From NCBI RefSeq assembly GCF_024623785.1, contig NZ_JANKBZ010000009.1, positions 310,001-374,000 on the forward strand: DNA of 64,000 nt, written 5' to 3'. The stretch is from Archangium lipolyticum (GTDB lineage: Bacteria > Myxococcota > Myxococcia > Myxococcales > Myxococcaceae). The position numbers and the translations under genes are program-made. This document shows, in pieces, positions 36,445 through 44,464 of the stretch. The notes beneath the pieces are model-generated. The model was not told the origin of the DNA. It saw nothing but the letters and a program-made list of their open reading frames with translations, and made no database searches. Every line of letters starts with the position of its first letter. The first letter of the stretch is position 1.

Positions 36445-37003
36445 GAGACAACCTCCCGGAATGGGAATGCGCGTGACGCGGCGCGCGAAGGCCGATCCGC
36501 TGAGCCCGGCATCGGAGCGGAAGGAAGCCGCAGACGCGCTGCCAGAGTCAGGACCCCCCTGAACCGGGGTCTCTGGGAGCATGACACCGGGAAATCGAGT
36601 TCGTAAAGAAAAACAGCTAAAACCTTAAAAAGTGGATGAACCAGGAAAACGATGCGCCGCGTGATCCCCGCGTCTCCACGCCCCATGAGCAGCTTGTAGC
36701 CGGTGTCCGCGCTCAGCCCGTGGGCCGCGCTGAAGCTCTTCGTGGAGGCCGCGCTTCCAGGCTGGATACCGGGCAGGTTCACCTGGGTCGTCCCCAGGGT
36801 CTTCAGCCAGGTGTTGGACGCGTTCAAGACGATGAACTCCAACTTCCAGCCCTCGTTGATGTTTTCCATGACATGGCAATGCCCGCGAGCACGGGTGGTG
36901 AGCACCAGCCCATCGCCTCCGAAGGGGCCGCGCGACGAGCCCGGGAAAGGTGTCCCGGGAAAGGTGCCAAAGAGCTCGTTGCGACAGACGTGCGCGCCGC
37001 AGC
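36445..37003. other. 559-bp region with a coding remnant, no intact gene
   Basis: On the minus strand 36625-36869 reads NEGWKLEFIVLNASNTW, QVNLPGIQPGS and HGLSADTGYKLLMGRGD, which looks like the beta-strand tail of a secreted protein with no signal peptide or start. Not recognised. A degenerate GGTGCCAAAGAGCTCG repeat lies at 36960-36976. Confidence 0.4.
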
Positions 37004-37471
37004 CTAGTCGCCGCCCGGGCTCCAGCCACCGATGCTGCGATAGATGCTGTCGCGGAGCTCGCGCACCTCGGCATTCAGCCGGTCCAGCCGGTCCATCGAC
37101 ATGCCGGAGGCCGAGAGCAGCCTTTCTCCCAGGCAGCCGGCTCGCGTCCGCAAGGTGCGGCTCTTCTCGGTGAGGGCGATCAGCACCTGCCGTTCGTCCG
37201 TGGGATTGCGTATCCGGCGCACCAGGCCCGCCGTCTCCAGACGCTTGAGCAGCGGCGTGAGCGTGCTGGACTCCAAGGCGAGACGCTCCGCGATGCGGCC
37301 GACGCTCTGCTCGTCCGTGCGCCAGAGCACGTTCAGCACCAGGTACTGCGGGTAGGTAATCCCCAACTCGTCCAGCACCGGTTTGTAGGCGCGCTGAATC
37401 GCCAGGCTCGCGGAATAGATTGCGTAGCAGACCTGCTCGTCCAGGCTCGCCGGGCTCTCGACCTCGTCCAT
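37004..37471 (-). CDS. OhrR-type MarR family regulator
   Basis: 155 residues. N-terminal DEQVCYAIYSASLAIQRAYKPVLDELGITYPQYLVLNVLW is close to OhrR, with the redox-sensing Cys at position 15 as in Bacillus OhrR. Winged-helix core: SVGRIAERLALESSTLTPLLKRLETAGLVRRIRNPTDERQV. Likely derepresses when Cys15 is oxidised by organic hydroperoxides. Divergent from the hydrolase gene with three TATCGCGATA palindromes in the 180-bp gap; it probably controls both. Confidence 0.88.
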   Translation of the reverse strand: MDEVESPASLDEQVCYAIYSASLAIQRAYKPVLDELGITYPQYLVLNVLWRTDEQSVGRIAERLALESSTLTPLLKRLETAGLVRRIRNPTDERQVLIALTEKSRTLRTRAGCLGERLLSASGMSMDRLDRLNAEVRELRDSIYRSIGGWSPGGD

Positions 37472-37532
37472 CTCAGCTCCTTCCCTTCAACCCCTACATC
37501 TCACTTCATCGGTTCATTCTCGTACGAAAGGA

Positions 37533-37618
37533 TATCGCGATAACATTCTGGTGGACAACGGCACTCGGCGGGTGTACCTACTTGCTTATCGCGATAACGA
37601 TTTTGCTTATCGCGATAA
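37533..37618. promoter_or_regulatory. Three TATCGCGATA operator palindromes
   Basis: Palindrome copies at 37533-37542 (ATATCGCGATAA context), 37586-37597 and 37607-37618; the last two are perfect TTATCGCGATAA. Centres are 54 and 21 bp apart, the latter two helical turns. In the divergent gap of the MarR-type gene and the hydrolase, so the expected operators. Confidence 0.75.
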
Positions 37619-37651
37619 CCAACCCATCCCTCTCGAACAGGAGACAGAACC

Positions 37652-38431
37652 ATGAACCTCACGCTTCGTACCCTCGTCTCGGCCGCCGCCTTGCTCGTGG
37701 CCGGCCTCGCCGCGGCCACCCCTGCCGGCAACCCGGCCCCCATCAAGAACGTGGTCCTGGTCCACGGCGCCTTCGCCGACGGCTCTGGCTGGCGCGGCGT
37801 GTACGATGTACTCACCGCTCGGGGCTACCGGGTCAGCATCGTCCAGAACCCGCTGACGTCGTTCGAAGACGATGTGGCCGCCACCCAGCGGGTCCTGAAC
37901 CGTCAGGACGGGCCCGCCATCCTGGTGGGCCACTCCTACGGAGGCAGTGTCATCACCCAGGTCGGTGAAAGCCCCAAGGTCGCGGGCCTCGTTTATGTCG
38001 CCGCCTTTGCGCCCGAGGTCGGCCAGTCCACGCTTGATCAATACGCGGAGGTCCCCCCGCCGCCGAACTTCGTGCCCGAGGAGCAACCCGACGGATTCGC
38101 CTTCCTGAAGGGCGAGACGTTCCGGGCTGGCTTCGCGGGCGACGTGAGCAAGAAGGACGCCGCCTTCCTGCGCGACTCACAGGTCCCGATCGCCATGGCC
38201 GCCCTCAAGGCCAAGGTCACGACCGCGGCGTGGAAGACCAGACCCAGCTGGTTCATCGTGGCGACGGAGGACGGAGCCATCGCGCCGGAGCTGCTGCGGC
38301 GGACCGCCAGGCGCATCGGAGCCCGGACGACCGAGGTGAAGGGCAGCCACGTGGTGTTCCTGACCCAGCCCAAGGCGGTCGCGGACGTGATCGACTCCGC
38401 GGCGCGCGGGGTGTCGTCCGCGGCACGCTGA
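37652..38431 (+). CDS. Secreted alpha/beta hydrolase
   Basis: 259 residues. Signal peptide ending in AAATPA, then VVLVHGAFADGSGWRGVYDVL (oxyanion HG), the nucleophile elbow GHSYGG with Ser95, and late Asp and His (VATEDGAI, KGSHVVF). Similar to periplasmic esterases of the hydrolase family with LVHG; substrate unknown. GAACAGGAGA lies just before the ATG. Controlled presumably by the adjacent OhrR-like regulator through three palindromes. Confidence 0.88.
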   Translation: MNLTLRTLVSAAALLVAGLAAATPAGNPAPIKNVVLVHGAFADGSGWRGVYDVLTARGYRVSIVQNPLTSFEDDVAATQRVLNRQDGPAILVGHSYGGSVITQVGESPKVAGLVYVAAFAPEVGQSTLDQYAEVPPPPNFVPEEQPDGFAFLKGETFRAGFAGDVSKKDAAFLRDSQVPIAMAALKAKVTTAAWKTRPSWFIVATEDGAIAPELLRRTARRIGARTTEVKGSHVVFLTQPKAVADVIDSAARGVSSAAR

Positions 38432-38450
38432 GCACTCGGGGCGCCGCGCT

Positions 38451-38471
38451 TGCTCGAGTTCTTTGACACCC
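38451..38471 (-). repeat. Inverted copy of the GTGTCAAAGAACTCGA repeat
   Basis: Reverse complement reads GGGTGTCAAAGAACTCGAGCA, the same core as at 30217. It lies 20 bp after the hydrolase stop, so it may act as a 3' element. Confidence 0.5.
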
Positions 38472-38678
38472 GTCGGGCGTCCGCTTCACCCTGACCGAGC
38501 CCGCCTGGTTTCAATGCGCCTGGCGGCTCCGGCCGCCCTCTTCGTATCCGAATGTATCCGCCCCACGGGCGGCTAACTTTCCCGACAGATCCACGGGTTG
38601 CGCGACATCTGCGCGATACCTCGCGGCCTCCCAATGGCGCCACTGGAACACACGGCCCGCCAACCCGAGGAGAGCGCG

Positions 38679-38906
38679 ATGTCCACCCGCAGCACGCCTA
38701 CCCCGCCCCTGATGTCCCGCGTCGACGGCGTGGGCCAGCGGCTGGCGGGCCAACGTCTGGAGCGGGCCCGACCACCTGTCCGCGCTGGCGGCGGAAACCG
38801 CGGCAACGCCACCGAACTCGAAGCGCATGGCCTGCTGCTGTTGCGGCAGTCACGCGAACAGCGCGTCGTCCTCGGCACGCTCGAACCCAAAGGAGCCCTG
38901 TCATGA
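38679..38906 (+). CDS. Small protein, coupled to the next gene
   Basis: 75 residues with ATG preceded by AGGAG at good spacing and a stop overlapping the next ATG (ATGA). The C-terminal part (ELEAHGLLLLRQSREQRVVLG) is helical; no known domain. Start signal and coupling argue that it is real, or the remnant of a longer upstream gene. Confidence 0.45.
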   Translation: MSTRSTPTPPLMSRVDGVGQRLAGQRLERARPPVRAGGGNRGNATELEAHGLLLLRQSREQRVVLGTLEPKGALS

Positions 38907-39574
38907 ACACGAAAGTCCCCTCCATCACCGGCTGGAAGCTGTTCTGGCTGATCGGCACGCTGGTTCTAGCGATGTCGGCGCTGCTCCTGGCGCTCAATGC
39001 CGATCCCGTCGAAGGCACGCGCTCGGTGATCCGCGCCACGGCGCGCACCTCGTTCGCGCTGTTCCTGGCCGCGTTCGTCGCCTCCTCGCTGAACACGCTG
39101 GTACCCAGTGACTTCACGCGACGCCTGATGCGCGAACGCCGCTACGTGGGCCTGTCGTTCGCCTTCTCGCACCTTGTGCACCTGATGGCGATCTTCAGCT
39201 ACGGCGTGCTCAATCCGCAGTTCTGGCCCAGCCGCAACACGTTGACCAATACACCGGGCACTGTTGGCTACGTGTTCATCGCGTTGCTGGCGATCACGTC
39301 CTTCCATGTCGTCTCGCGGCACATGACCGCGGCCTCGTGGAAGCGTCTGCACACCGTCGGCATGTGGGTGATCGCCGCCATCTTCGGCTACTCGTTCTTC
39401 AAGCGCATTCCGACGATGAGCGTGCTGTACGCCATTCCATTCTCGATGCTCTGCGCCGCCGTCGCCGTCCGCCTCGTCGGCAAGTGGGCGCAGGCGAACA
39501 AGCGCAGGCAGGCACACGCCCGCGGTTCCTACCACAACGTCCCCTCCCCCAACGCACTGGAGTCCCTGTCATGA
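38903..39574 (+). CDS. Ferric reductase-like transmembrane protein
   Basis: 223 residues with six hydrophobic segments. HLVHLMAIFSYGVL and the His-rich SFHVVSRHMTAASWKRLHTVGMWV resemble the heme-binding helices of ferric reductase-like/YedZ-type proteins. AGGAG 7 nt before ATG 38903. It is coupled to a small upstream gene and is followed by a possible ohr remnant and a two-component system, suggesting a redox-stress module. Confidence 0.75.
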   Translation: MNTKVPSITGWKLFWLIGTLVLAMSALLLALNADPVEGTRSVIRATARTSFALFLAAFVASSLNTLVPSDFTRRLMRERRYVGLSFAFSHLVHLMAIFSYGVLNPQFWPSRNTLTNTPGTVGYVFIALLAITSFHVVSRHMTAASWKRLHTVGMWVIAAIFGYSFFKRIPTMSVLYAIPFSMLCAAVAVRLVGKWAQANKRRQAHARGSYHNVPSPNALESLS

Positions 39575-39690
39575 CCCCCTCCCTCGAAACCGTTCTCTAC
39601 ACCGCGCCCCCCTGCCCGGCCTGGACGGTGACATGAAGCGCCGTCTGGTCGAGGCCGGCCGGCGGCTCCGCGCGTTCGACATCGCGCCGC
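39571..39690 (+). pseudogene. Possible ohr remnant
   Basis: ATG 39571 (coupled ATGA) starts TPSLETVLYTA, like the start of Ohr/OsmC proteins, then loses the frame. Shortly after, another frame gives LPGLDGDMKRRLVEAG, like an Ohr C-terminal segment. The centre, with both catalytic Cys, is missing. A deleted ohr would fit the OhrR-type regulator upstream, but the match is short. Confidence 0.35.
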
Positions 39691-39754
39691 CCCGACGCGG
39701 TGGCACAATCGCGACGGACGAAGCCTCCGGCACTTCCCCCCTGCCAGGAACCAG

Positions 39755-40495
39755 ATGGAACACGTAGATCACATCCTGGTCGTCGACGACGACCGCGAGA
39801 TCCGGCAGATGGTCGCGGACTATCTGCAGAAGAACGGGCTGCGCGCTACGACAGTGGCCAACGGCCGGGAAATGCGCGCCGTGCTCGACACCCACGCCGT
39901 GGACCTGATCGTGCTGGACGTGATGATGCCCGGCCAGGACGGCCTCACGCTGTGCCGCGACCTGCGCGCCGGCAAGCACCGCGCGATACCCGTGGTGATG
40001 CTGACCGCGCGCGACGACCAGACCGACCGCATCATCGGCCTGGAAATGGGCGCCGACGACTACGTGACCAAGCCTTTCTCCGCGCGCGAATTGCTCGCGC
40101 GCATCAAGGCGGTGATCCGGCGCACGCGCATGTTGCCGCCCAACCTGCAGGTCACCGAGGCCAGCCGCATTCTGGCGTTCGGGCGCTGGCGCCTGGACAC
40201 CACCGCGCGCCACCTGCTCGCTCCCGACGACACCGTGGTCGCGCTCAGCGGCGCCGAGTTCCGCCTGCTGCGCGTGTTCCTCGACCATCCCAACCGCGTG
40301 CTCACCCGCGACCAACTGCTCAACCTCACCCAGGGCCGCGACGCGGAGCACTTCGACCGCTCCATCGACCTGTTGGTCAGCCGCCTGCGGCAGCGCCTGC
40401 AGGACGACGCACGCGAGCAGAGCTACATCAAGACCGTGCGCAGCGAGGGCTATGTCTTCAGCATGCCGGTGACGCTGGTCGGTGAAGGAGAATGA
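39755..40495 (+). CDS. OmpR/PhoB-type response regulator
   Basis: 246 residues. Receiver domain with HILVVDDDREIRQMV, phospho-acceptor Asp55 in LIVLDVMMPG, conserved VMLTARDD and YVTKPFSARELLARI; winged-helix output with LSGAEFRLLRVFLDHPNRVLTRDQLLN and SIDLLVSRLRQRL. Its stop overlaps the start of the kinase gene (ATGA), so they form one cognate pair. Targets unknown; the adjacent redox-type genes are candidates. Confidence 0.95.
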   Translation: MEHVDHILVVDDDREIRQMVADYLQKNGLRATTVANGREMRAVLDTHAVDLIVLDVMMPGQDGLTLCRDLRAGKHRAIPVVMLTARDDQTDRIIGLEMGADDYVTKPFSARELLARIKAVIRRTRMLPPNLQVTEASRILAFGRWRLDTTARHLLAPDDTVVALSGAEFRLLRVFLDHPNRVLTRDQLLNLTQGRDAEHFDRSIDLLVSRLRQRLQDDAREQSYIKTVRSEGYVFSMPVTLVGEGE

Positions 40496-41835
40496 ACGCG
40501 CCGCGCCACCGCAGGTGGTCGCGCTGGCTGCCCAGGACCATCGCCTCGCGCCTGTACCTGATCCTCTTCAGCGGCCTGCTGCTCGCGCACGGGCTGTCGT
40601 TCGGCCTGCTGTTCTACGAGCGCTACGAAGCGGCGACCTCGATGTTGATGACCAACCTGGAGCAGGACGTCGTGGTGGCGGTGAAGCTGCTCGACCGCCT
40701 GCCACCGGAGGAACGCGAACACTGGCTGCCGATGCTGCGGCGTCGCACCTTTCACTATATGCTGGGTCCTGGACAGGAGGGCGGGCCGCTCGCCAGCGAC
40801 ACCTCTCGGGACATGGCCAGCATGATCGCCATGGCGCTGGGCCCGCGCTATCCGACCAGGGCGAACGCCGTGTCCGCGGATCCGGAGCGGTTCCAGGTGC
40901 ACCTGAAGCTGAGCGACGGCAGCCCGATGGTGCTTGAGGTGCAGCCATCGGTGATGCCGCTGGCGAAGTGGCTGCCTTACGTGCTGGCCGTACAGCTGGG
41001 CTTGTTGCTGCTGTGCACGTGGGCGGCGGTACGCCTGGCGACGCGACCGCTGGCGCGACTGGCCGACGCCGCACATACGCTGAGCCCGGCCGGCGAAGGC
41101 GAGCGCCTGCAGGAAGGCGGACCGGTCGAGGTCGCCAACGCAGTGTCCGCGTTCAACGCCATGCAGGACCGCATCGCCCGGTACATGCAGGAGCGCCTGC
41201 GGATCCTCGCGGCGATCTCGCACGACCTGCAGACGCCGATCACGCGCATGAAACTGCGCGCCGAAACGATGGACGAGTCTCCCGAGCGAGAGAAGATGAT
41301 CGGCGACCTCGGGCAGATGGAGCACCTGGTGCGCGAAGGCATCGCCTACGCGCGCAGTGCGCACGGCGCGTCGGAGACGCCCGTCAGGATCGACTTCAAC
41401 GCGTTCTTCGACAGCCTGGTCTACGACTATCTCGACACCGGCAGGCAGGTGGCGTTCACCGGCCGCGTCAACGCTCCCGTGACGACGCGGCCGCATGCCC
41501 TGCGCCGGGTGGTCTCCAACCTGATCGACAACGCCATCAAGTATACCGGCGCAGCCGAGCTGGACGTCGGCAACGACGACAAGGGCGATGTGCTGATCCG
41601 CGTGCGCGATCGTGGCCCCGGCATTCCCGAAGCCGAGCTGGGCAAGGTGATGGAGCCCTTCTATCGCTTGGAAGACTCGCGCAACCGCGATACCGGCGGC
41701 ACCGGCCTTGGCCTGGCGATCGCGCAGCAGTTGGCCGAGTCGATCGGTGCGACGCTGACGCTGCGCAATCGCGAAGGCGGTGGACTGGAGGCCATCGTGC
41801 GCGTACCGGCGGGCCTTCGAAACCGCGGGCGATGA
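40492..41835 (+). CDS. Sensor histidine kinase
   Basis: 447 residues. Two membrane helices (near 25-45 and 160-180) bracket a ~110-residue periplasmic sensor; then HAMP, phospho-acceptor His244 in SHDLQTPITRMK, and the HATPase domain with the N-box NLIDNAIKYT, DRGPGIPEAELGKVMEPFYRLE and GTGLGLAIAQQLAESIG. Partner of the response regulator. An inverted-repeat terminator follows at 41947. Confidence 0.95.
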   Translation: MNAPRHRRWSRWLPRTIASRLYLILFSGLLLAHGLSFGLLFYERYEAATSMLMTNLEQDVVVAVKLLDRLPPEEREHWLPMLRRRTFHYMLGPGQEGGPLASDTSRDMASMIAMALGPRYPTRANAVSADPERFQVHLKLSDGSPMVLEVQPSVMPLAKWLPYVLAVQLGLLLLCTWAAVRLATRPLARLADAAHTLSPAGEGERLQEGGPVEVANAVSAFNAMQDRIARYMQERLRILAAISHDLQTPITRMKLRAETMDESPEREKMIGDLGQMEHLVREGIAYARSAHGASETPVRIDFNAFFDSLVYDYLDTGRQVAFTGRVNAPVTTRPHALRRVVSNLIDNAIKYTGAAELDVGNDDKGDVLIRVRDRGPGIPEAELGKVMEPFYRLEDSRNRDTGGTGLGLAIAQQLAESIGATLTLRNREGGGLEAIVRVPAGLRNRGR

Positions 41836-41946
41836 CTGGGGGCTCGCGAGGAGCGTACTCGTGGGCGAGAAGATTGAGATTGCCCTCGAGGTGCAGGCGG
41901 TCAAGGCCCACGCCCAGAAGGGGGCCTGACGTTGGACGCCCGTCGA

Positions 41947-41979
41947 GCGGGCCCGTCCCTCGTGAATGGACGGGCCCGC
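41947..41979. terminator. GC-rich bidirectional terminator-like hairpin
   Basis: Perfect 12-bp stem GCGGGCCCGTCC/GGACGGGCCCGC with a 9-nt loop between convergent genes. No T-run, which is normal for high-GC genomes. Confidence 0.7.
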
Positions 41980-41989
41980 GTCCGGTCTC

Positions 41990-43972
41990 TCAGTCCTGGA
42001 TGCGGTACTTGTGGTGCGTGTACTCGGCGGCGAAGGAGTCGGTGAACCTCCCGCCGGAGTAGGGGATGGTGCGGTTCTCGCCAATCACCTCGATGGTGCC
42101 GCTCGCGGGCAGGCCGGGCGGCAGGGTGTAGGTGTACGTCCCGCTGGCGAACTGCCGCTTCTGCATGGCGAAGACGTAGGCGGCGTTGTCGCGGTACTTG
42201 AGCATCGTGCTCAGGTTCGGGTTGAACTGCCACACGTAGGACTGCGTGTTGAGCACCCGCGCGAGCGACTTCACCTCGGCGTTGATCTTCTTCACCCGGT
42301 CATGCGTGGCCTGGTAGGCGGCGCGTGTGTCATTGAGCACGTCCGGGGTCGACGGGTTCGCGGTGGAGTCAGAGAAGACGTGCGAGAAGTACGCGAGGAG
42401 GCGCGCCTCGTGGATGAGCGTGGACCACACCGCGCCCTCGATCTGGTTGGCGTTGATGACGCTCCCGGTGGCCACGCCGAGCCGCCACTTCGCCCGCGGG
42501 TCCGGCCCGTCCGCGCCGGAGAGGAACGTGGCCCGCTCCTCGTCCGACTGCCACATCAGCGCGCCCTTGCCGACGTTGGCGTAGATGAGGGCGTTCGGGT
42601 TGTTCAACTGCTCGTACTGGGTGTTGTAGACGGAGTAGCCGCAGGCGTGCGGCTGGTCCGGCACGCAGGTGTCGTACACCGCGTCGTTGACGTAGCCGGT
42701 CCACGGATTCCAGCCCGGGCCGCCCCACATGTCCACCTCGTCGTGGAAGGTCGTGCCGACCGACTCACCGCCCAGTCCGGTGCCGGCGAGGTTCCAGATG
42801 CCGTACTTCCGCATCCATGCGCCCGAGCTCTCGTTGGTGTTGTACACCTCGAGGAACGTGTTGATGCCGTGCGCCGCGTCGGTGCTGAAGCGCCACTCCT
42901 CGTCGGAGTACGCGCCCCAGTAGCCGATGGGGAAGAAGTCCTCGCGGGTCCACGGCGTGCCCGCCATGGCCGGGAAGCGCGCGTAGTACGACGGTCCGCC
43001 CTCCCACGGCACGCGCGGCAGGCTCAGCCCGGGGGGCGGCTGCTCCGAGGTCGTGGTGGCCGAGGCCGTATTGGACGCGGGGCCCAGGTTGCCGACGGCG
43101 TCACGGGCCCTCACCGTGTACGTGTAGAGCGTGGACGCCGCGAGCCCGACGTCCTTGTACGTGAGCGTGTTCCCGGAGACGGTGGTGAACTCCTCGCCGT
43201 TGCGGAAGAGGACGTAGGCCGTCACGCCGATGTCGTCCGTGGCCGCGGTCCAGGTGAGCTGGATGGCGCCCGCCGTGGACGGCGCCGCGGCGAGGGAGCC
43301 TGGAGCGGAGGGCGCGCCCGTGTCGGGGGTGGGGGAGAAGAGCACGTCCACGAAGTAGTTGGTGCTCTGGTAGCTCTGCGTGGGGAAGCCGCCGCTGCCA
43401 TAGAGATAGACGCCATTCTCGCCGTCCACGCCGGAGGCCAGCGCCGTCAGGGGGCCATTCGTGATGCCCTGGCTGGCGAAGGCGTTGTCCGTGGCCGAGT
43501 AGCGGCCGCGCGGCGCGAGGTACGAGGCGACGTACGTGGTGTTGGCGGAGATGCTCACCGGCGTGGCGAAGCGCACCATCTGCCACCCGGTGGCCGTCTC
43601 GTTGGTGAACGTCGCGGACGCGAGCCGCTGTCCCGAGCGGCTCCAGAGGCTGCCCACGTGCGTCCCACTGTTCGCCGAGCTGCCCTTGTAGAAGCGGACG
43701 CCCGCCACGGTGCCCGGGACGCTGGCGCGGAACTTCACGCCCAGCTCGACGGACGCCGTGTCCGGGTCCGCGAGGATGGCGGGGGTGACACTCGCGCCGA
43801 AGATGCTGGCCTCGGTCGCGAGGCGAGGGAGACGCCCCGCGGCTTCGGCATCAGCGCGAGCTGCAACGTCGCCGGCTTCTGCTGCTGCGTGACCCGCCCG
43901 AGCAGTGAGCCAGGCGGGAAGAGAAGCCGCGCAGCCCCTTGAAGTACACATCGGCCCTGGCCACCCTCCCAT
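41990..43972 (-). CDS. Glycosidase-like secreted protein with DUF4082 and Fn3 domains, 5' end doubtful
   Basis: Up to 660 residues. DUF4082-like domain (ASIFGASVTP... GVKFRASVPGTVAGVRFYKG, residues ~55-215), one fibronectin-III domain (~225-320, GAIQLTWTAATDDIGVTAYVLF), then ~340 residues beginning PWEGGPSYYARFPAMAG...FFPIGYWGAYSDEEW that look like a TIM-barrel glycosidase. The first ~50 residues have no signal peptide. An IS5 remnant lies 70 bp upstream of the ORF start, so the true 5' end was probably lost; the ORF may not be expressed. Confidence 0.6.
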   Translation of the reverse strand: MGGWPGPMCTSRGCAASLPAWLTARAGHAAAEAGDVAARADAEAAGRLPRLATEASIFGASVTPAILADPDTASVELGVKFRASVPGTVAGVRFYKGSSANSGTHVGSLWSRSGQRLASATFTNETATGWQMVRFATPVSISANTTYVASYLAPRGRYSATDNAFASQGITNGPLTALASGVDGENGVYLYGSGGFPTQSYQSTNYFVDVLFSPTPDTGAPSAPGSLAAAPSTAGAIQLTWTAATDDIGVTAYVLFRNGEEFTTVSGNTLTYKDVGLAASTLYTYTVRARDAVGNLGPASNTASATTTSEQPPPGLSLPRVPWEGGPSYYARFPAMAGTPWTREDFFPIGYWGAYSDEEWRFSTDAAHGINTFLEVYNTNESSGAWMRKYGIWNLAGTGLGGESVGTTFHDEVDMWGGPGWNPWTGYVNDAVYDTCVPDQPHACGYSVYNTQYEQLNNPNALIYANVGKGALMWQSDEERATFLSGADGPDPRAKWRLGVATGSVINANQIEGAVWSTLIHEARLLAYFSHVFSDSTANPSTPDVLNDTRAAYQATHDRVKKINAEVKSLARVLNTQSYVWQFNPNLSTMLKYRDNAAYVFAMQKRQFASGTYTYTLPPGLPASGTIEVIGENRTIPYSGGRFTDSFAAEYTHHKYRIQD

Positions 43973-44044
43973 GAGGTGCGCGGCAGTGGCCTGGCTCTCT
44001 TGGCCCGGGCGGCATAAGCCTCAGAGGATGTTGAAGTGGAGCAG

Positions 44045-44112
44045 TCAGGCGAAGCGCCGAAGCATGAGGTCAATCATTCCGAGTTGGATGAAGGCGTCGG
44101 AAGCCGATGGAG
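44045..44112 (-). mobile_element. IS5-family transposase C-terminal remnant
   Basis: Minus strand reads RIPPSASDAFIQLGMIDLML followed by RRFA and stop, matching the conserved tail of IS5/IS427-type transposases (Glu/Asp-Ala-Phe-Ile-x-Leu-x-Met-Ile-x-Leu-Met-Leu-Arg-Arg). The rest of the gene is absent. Confidence 0.55.
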
Positions 44113-44226
44113 GTATTCGAATTCTCCTCCATGTCCATGAGTTTCACGGCGGCGGCACTGGCCGTGGAAGGTGTGGGCAAGGAAGTCACCTTGCTGGTGG
44201 GCGGCGGCGACGTGCCTGTGTCGAGT
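44107..44226 (+). pseudogene. Partial copy of the diaminohexanoate dehydrogenase gene
   Basis: FSSMSMSFTAAALAVEGVGK followed by EVTLLVGGGDV closely parallels FFSMATSFTTAALGADGIGK-DVTILVGNGYV of the intact kdd gene (45320-45430). The intact copy starts 360 bp further on. So the region contains an old partial duplication, broken next to the IS5 remnant. Confidence 0.65.
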
Positions 44227-44464
44227 CGCGCTACGTCCAGCGGGCGTTGGTGCGTACACTCAGGCACAATGGGGCCGTTCATCAGTCTCGTTCCGCCTTC
44301 GACAGCTTCGGAAATCCCACAGGTCAATCACACGCGGCGCGGTACCGCCCCCGGTTCCTGGCGGGGGTCGTTCCCGCTTGGCATGAGCGGCGCACGGGTG
44401 GCGCGGGGACGGCCCACGTGTGTCGTCCATCCCCCGGATGTCCTGGGGGGAGTGGGGGAGCGCC

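Larger units (their letters stand above)
43973..44464. other. 492-bp degenerate region before the kdd gene
   Basis: Contains an IS5-type transposase tail (44045-44112, minus) and a fragment of a diaminohexanoate dehydrogenase gene (44107-44226, plus). Nothing else is supported. Confidence 0.6.

Noticed and set aside
41836-41935. Short plus-strand frame ending in EKIEIALEVQAVKAHAQKGA
   Set aside because: Too short and without start; may be a gene tail, but it cannot be supported.
41966-43942. 658-residue plus-strand open frame
   Set aside because: Antisense to the DUF4082/Fn3 protein; Arg/Val/Gly-rich, without any recognisable pattern.
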